A program made the position numbers and the translations under genes. The notes beneath the pieces were generated by a model, which saw only the letters and a program-made list of their open reading frames with translations, was not told the origin of the DNA and made no database searches. Positions 60,828 to 64,000 of a DNA stretch of 64,000 nucleotides are shown in pieces. The stretch comes from CAVWNR01 sp963756525 (lineage in GTDB: Bacteria; Actinomycetota; Actinomycetes; Mycobacteriales; Jatrophihabitantaceae): contig CAVWNR010000003.1 of the NCBI GenBank assembly GCA_963756525.1, positions 558,001 to 622,000 on the forward strand, written 5' to 3'. The first letter of the stretch is position 1; each line of letters starts with the position of its first letter.

Positions 60828-62642
60828 GTGCACGTCGTCGCCACCGCCGGCCACGTCGACCACGGCAAGAGCACGCTCGTCCGCGCGCTCACCGGAATGG
60901 AGCCCGACCGGTGGGCGGAGGAACGGCGCCGCGGGCTCACGATCGACCTGGGCTTCGCCTGGACCACCCTGCCGTCCGGGCGCGAGGTGGCGTTCATCGA
61001 CGTCCCCGGTCACGAACGGTTCCTGGGCAACATGCTGGCCGGCCTCGGCCCGGCACCGGTGGTGTGCTTCGTCGTGGCCGCCGACGAGGGCTGGCGGGCG
61101 CAGTCCAGCGACCACCGCGACGCCGTCGCCGCGCTCGGGATCCGGCACGGCCTGGTGGTCATCACACGTGCGGACCTGGCGCCGGACCGGGTCGGCGAGG
61201 TACTCGGCCAAGCGCGTGCGGAGCTCGCGGAGACCGGCCTGCATGACGCACCCGCGGTCACCGTGTCCGCCGTCGCCGGCACCGGGCTGGCCGAACTGCG
61301 GCGTGCTCTCGACGACGTGCTGGCTCGGGTGCCCGCGCCCGAGGCGACCGGCCGGCTGCGGCTGTGGGTGGACCGTTCGTTCACCATCACCGGCGCCGGG
61401 ACCGTCGTGACGGGCACCCTGGTGGCCGGCACCATCACGCGGGGCGACCGCCTGCAGCTGCGCGGCCGCGGGCGGACGCGCCCGGTCGTGGTCCGCGGAC
61501 TGGAAAGCCGCGGCGAGTCGTACACCCGCCTGAGAGCGACCGCCCGGGTGGCCCTCAATCTGCGGGGTGCATCGCCGCAGGACGTCCGCCGCGGCGACGT
61601 GCTGGTAACCCCCGACGCGTGGCAGACAACGTGCACGCTCGACGTGCGCCGCACCACGGGCGTGCCATTCGGCGAGGCGCCCGACCAGCTGATCGTGCAC
61701 GTCGGCACCGCGGCCGTGCCGACCCGATTCCGCCCGTTCGACGACGAGCACGCCCGGCTGGCGCTCAACCGGCCACTTCCGCTCGTGCTCGGCGACCGGC
61801 TGGTGCTGCGCGACCCGAGCAACCGTCGCGTGCTCGGCGGTGCACAGGTTTTGGACGCCGACCCCCCGGCGCTACGCCGACGCGGCGACAGCACCCGCCG
61901 AGCCGCCGCGCTGACCGAGATGACCAGCAGCGGCGACCTGCGCGGCGAGGTGGCCCGCCGAGGTGCGGTCCAGGAGCAGTCTCTGCGTCGGCTGGGGCTG
62001 CTGTCCGCAGCGGGCGCGGCGCCACCTGACGGGGTGCGCGTGGTGCACGGGTGGTGGGTTCATAACGTCACCTACGCCGACTGGCAGCGGCGGCTGCGCA
62101 CCGCCCTATTCGAGCTGCACGAACGAGACCGGCTGGCGGCCGGCCTCTCCCGCGGCGCGGCCCGTGCCCTGCTCGCCCTGCCCGACGATTCCCTGCTCGA
62201 CGCGGTCATCCGCGACACAGGCGTCGAGCAGGACAGCGGCCACATCCGGCTGCCAGGCAGCCGCAACGACCTGGGTCCCGCTGAGAGCGCGGTTACCGAG
62301 CTCGAACGCCGGCTCCAGGCCGACCCGTTTCACGCACCGGAGGCCGACGAGCTGACCGGCCTGCACCTCGGCGTCCGCGAGCTCGCCGCGGCCGAACGCG
62401 CCGGACGGCTGCTGCGCCTGACTGACGGGGTGGTGCTGCTGCCGACCACGCCCGCGCTGGCGATGCGTGAACTCGCCCGGCTGGAGCAGCCCTTCACCAC
62501 CAGCCAGGCCCGGCAGGTACTAGGCACCAGCCGACGAGTCACGATTCCGCTGCTGGAACACCTCGACGCTCGGGGCTGGACCCGGCGGGTGGACGCGAAC
62601 CACCGAACGGTCGTGCAGGCCGCCGACTTTGCCCCGCGCTGA
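60828..62642 (+). CDS. selB: Selenocysteine-specific translation elongation factor
   Basis: 604 residues from a GTG two bases after selA. Brings Sec-tRNA-Sec to UGA codons marked by a SECIS. GTPase motifs: AGHVDHGKSTLVRALTG (G1), RGLTID (G2), DVPGHERFLGN (G3), TRAD in place of NKxD (G4). EF-Tu-like domains II and III follow (FTITGAGTVVTGTLVAGTIT), then the C-terminal winged-helix repeats that bind the SECIS (PLLEHLDARGWTRRVDANHR at the end). Complete; needed for the formate dehydrogenase at 44343. Confidence 0.96.
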   Translation: MHVVATAGHVDHGKSTLVRALTGMEPDRWAEERRRGLTIDLGFAWTTLPSGREVAFIDVPGHERFLGNMLAGLGPAPVVCFVVAADEGWRAQSSDHRDAVAALGIRHGLVVITRADLAPDRVGEVLGQARAELAETGLHDAPAVTVSAVAGTGLAELRRALDDVLARVPAPEATGRLRLWVDRSFTITGAGTVVTGTLVAGTITRGDRLQLRGRGRTRPVVVRGLESRGESYTRLRATARVALNLRGASPQDVRRGDVLVTPDAWQTTCTLDVRRTTGVPFGEAPDQLIVHVGTAAVPTRFRPFDDEHARLALNRPLPLVLGDRLVLRDPSNRRVLGGAQVLDADPPALRRRGDSTRRAAALTEMTSSGDLRGEVARRGAVQEQSLRRLGLLSAAGAAPPDGVRVVHGWWVHNVTYADWQRRLRTALFELHERDRLAAGLSRGAARALLALPDDSLLDAVIRDTGVEQDSGHIRLPGSRNDLGPAESAVTELERRLQADPFHAPEADELTGLHLGVRELAAAERAGRLLRLTDGVVLLPTTPALAMRELARLEQPFTTSQARQVLGTSRRVTIPLLEHLDARGWTRRVDANHRTVVQAADFAPR

Positions 62643-62733
62643 CACGTCAGCGGGGCGTCTTAGCGTGTCAGGGCGGGACAAAGTCATGACCGGCGCGCGG
62701 GCGGGGTCGTGCCGCGGGGTTAGCGTTGAGCGG

Positions 62734-63294
62734 GTGGTGCGGGCAGATCCGGAGAACGCGCGCGAGCTGTGGACGATCGGGCATTGGACCTGCCCGGAGC
62801 CGACGTTTATCCGGCCACTGCGCGCACAGGGCATCGAACTGCTCGCCGACGTGCGCTCGCAGCCCGGATCGCGGCGCAGCCCGCAGTTCGACCGTGAGCA
62901 GATGCCCGACTGGCTCGCTCGTGCCGGGATCGACTACGTGCATCTGCCGGAGCTCGGCGGACGCCGCGGGCGACAGGCTGTCGATGAGGGCATCAATGGA
63001 GGTTGGCGCCAGCCCAGCTTCAAGAACTACGCCGACTACAGCTTGGGAGCCGACTACCGGCACGGCATCCAGCAACTCACCGAGTTGGCCACCGCCCACC
63101 GGGTAGCGATCATGTGCGGTGAACCGATGCCCTGGCGCTGCCACCGGCTGCTCATCGCCAACACCCTCACCGCCGCGGGCTGGACGGTATGGCACCTGAT
63201 CGACGATGCTCCGCCACGACGGCACCAACTCGGCCAGTGGGGCGCGACCCCGTCGATCGACGGGAATAGGCAGTTGACGTACCCGGCGCCGTAG
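62734..63294 (+). CDS. DUF488-family protein
   Basis: 186 residues if the GTG at 62734 is used; an in-frame ATG at 62686 would add 16 residues without family similarity. DUF488 features: ELWTIGHWTCPEPTFIRPL, LLADVRSQPGSRRSPQFDRE, YVHLPELGGRR, and the Cys-containing AIMCGEPMPWRCHRLLIANT. Small proteins of unknown function, sometimes proposed to act in stress or nucleic-acid metabolism. Converges with the next gene three bases away. Confidence 0.85.
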   Translation: MVRADPENARELWTIGHWTCPEPTFIRPLRAQGIELLADVRSQPGSRRSPQFDREQMPDWLARAGIDYVHLPELGGRRGRQAVDEGINGGWRQPSFKNYADYSLGADYRHGIQQLTELATAHRVAIMCGEPMPWRCHRLLIANTLTAAGWTVWHLIDDAPPRRHQLGQWGATPSIDGNRQLTYPAP

Positions 63295-63297
63295 CGG

Positions 63298-63495
63298 CTA
63301 GGGCTGCTGGTCGTCGCGCTGCTCGGCGTCCTCCCTCTCGTAGCGTTTTTCGCGTTCTGCGATGGTCTGCAGCGCGTGCGCGGCCTCGGTCTCGGTTGGG
63401 AATGGCCCGATGCGGTCGGCGTTCTTGCAGCCGTGGTAGGGCTCGACGCCGCGGTGCGTCATGCAATACCAGAACGTGCCGTCCAGCTTGGACAT
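63298..63495 (-). CDS. Small conserved actinobacterial protein
   Basis: 65 residues from the ATG at 63495 behind AGAGGG; an upstream ATG is less likely because similarity starts at MSKLDGTFWYCMTHRGVEPY. The pattern WYCxxHxxVEP..GCxNADRxGPF, then a helical ETEAAHALQTIAERE and an acidic tail, is common in actinobacteria in proteins annotated as hypothetical or SPOR-like. Two Cys and two His could bind a metal. Function unknown. Confidence 0.82.
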   Translation of the reverse strand: MSKLDGTFWYCMTHRGVEPYHGCKNADRIGPFPTETEAAHALQTIAEREKRYEREDAEQRDDQQP

Positions 63496-63672
63496 TTGCC
63501 GCCCTCTCGGATGCCTCGGCAGACGAGCGTCATCGGCCGGCCAGCACCGCGACACTTTTACGTTAGCGCGAATGGCGCCGACTGATCACGCTTTTCAATG
63601 CACGTTTGTACCGCACGTCAGCCGACATAGTGCCCGGATACAAACGGTGTCTCCCATCTGTAGCCTTCGAGG

Positions 63673-64000
63673 ATGACTGCCTTTACGGGACCGGTGCGCA
63701 TCCTGATCGTCGGCGGCGGGTATGTCGGCATGTACACCGCGTTGCGGCTGCAGTCGAAACTCAAAGCCGGCCGGGCGGAGATCACGATCGTCGACCCCCA
63801 ATCCAACATGACCTACCAGCCGTTCCTGCCAGAGGCGGCGGCCGGGTCGGTCGAGCCGCGGCACGTCGTCGTCTCGCTGCACCGGGTGCTGCGCCGGTGC
63901 CGAGTGCTGACCGCAACCGTCACCCGAGTGGAGCACGCGCGACGGGTGGCCACCGTGCAGCCGGCGGAAGGCGAGTCGTACGAGGTGGCGTACGACCTGC
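63673..64000 (+). CDS. ndh: Type II NADH dehydrogenase, N-terminal part (runs off window)
   Basis: Starts at ATG 63673; 109 codons are visible before the window ends. FAD-binding Rossmann motif ILIVGGGYVGMYTALRLQSK, then ITIVDPQSNMTYQPFLPEAA and AGSVEPRHVVVSLHRVLRRC, the FAD/quinone-region signature of NDH-2. Single-subunit, membrane-associated, transfers electrons from NADH to quinone without pumping protons. A related pyridine-nucleotide disulfide oxidoreductase is possible but less likely. Confidence 0.85.
   Translation, partial: MTAFTGPVRILIVGGGYVGMYTALRLQSKLKAGRAEITIVDPQSNMTYQPFLPEAAAGSVEPRHVVVSLHRVLRRCRVLTATVTRVEHARRVATVQPAEGESYEVAYDL

Overview
High-GC DNA with actinobacterial family content: a LAXTG-type wall-sorting signal, a 13E12/DUF222 HNH protein behind a mycobacterial-type LexA box, an actinomycete SoxR, an SHOCT protein and an actinobacterial three-subunit selenocysteine formate dehydrogenase. 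The host is best read as a soil-type actinomycete (Actinomycetota); the order cannot be fixed from this window.

Layout. 0-16 kb is an accessory island of secreted beta-rich proteins. Seven paralogous or related genes (two broken, five intact) resemble aerolysin/ETX-MTX2-type beta-pore-forming proteins. They form a left cluster (193-3392) and a right cluster (11739-15843). Between them lie a DedA/hypothetical pair, a two-component system (6471-8872), a TRIC-type membrane protein and a LAXTG-anchored secreted protein. A directional palindrome-containing motif (consensus GACCTGGGTCYATTGGC) recurs in front of the toxin-like genes, the two-component system and the 5785 gene, suggesting one regulon. 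16-24.5 kb carries secreted hydrolases (GH3 beta-glucosidase, CE1-type esterase, alpha/beta hydrolase, SGNH hydrolases, MBL-fold enzyme). 24.7-44 kb is mostly chromosomal: SOS-controlled DUF222-HNH gene, SoxR with a divergent SDR/QueA-like pair, second two-component system, MMPL transporter, PEBP, MFS, GGDEF protein, acylphosphatase, PLC-like membrane protein and a DUF6351 secreted protein.

44.3-49.8 kb encodes formate dehydrogenase. The catalytic subunit reads through an in-frame UGA (selenocysteine, codon 189) followed at once by a SECIS-like hairpin, then the Fe-S beta subunit and an NrfD-like membrane subunit. 58.3-62.6 kb supplies the whole selenocysteine machinery: selD, tRNA-Sec, selA and selB. 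The two halves are separated by a second accessory stretch (50-58 kb): a papain-like cysteine protease candidate of lower GC, decayed fragments, two tandem S13 D-Ala-D-Ala carboxypeptidase lipoproteins, a broken phosphotransferase and a shredded Gly-rich/Ig-like secreted protein. The window ends inside a type II NADH dehydrogenase.

Four copies of a perfect or near-perfect stem-loop (TTGATGTTGGA.. / ..TCCAACATCAA) lie at gene ends, with compensatory changes between copies, and look like a repeated bidirectional terminator. Frameshifts are common in accessory genes and rare in housekeeping ones; real decay is likely for several, but assembly indels cannot be excluded from sequence alone.
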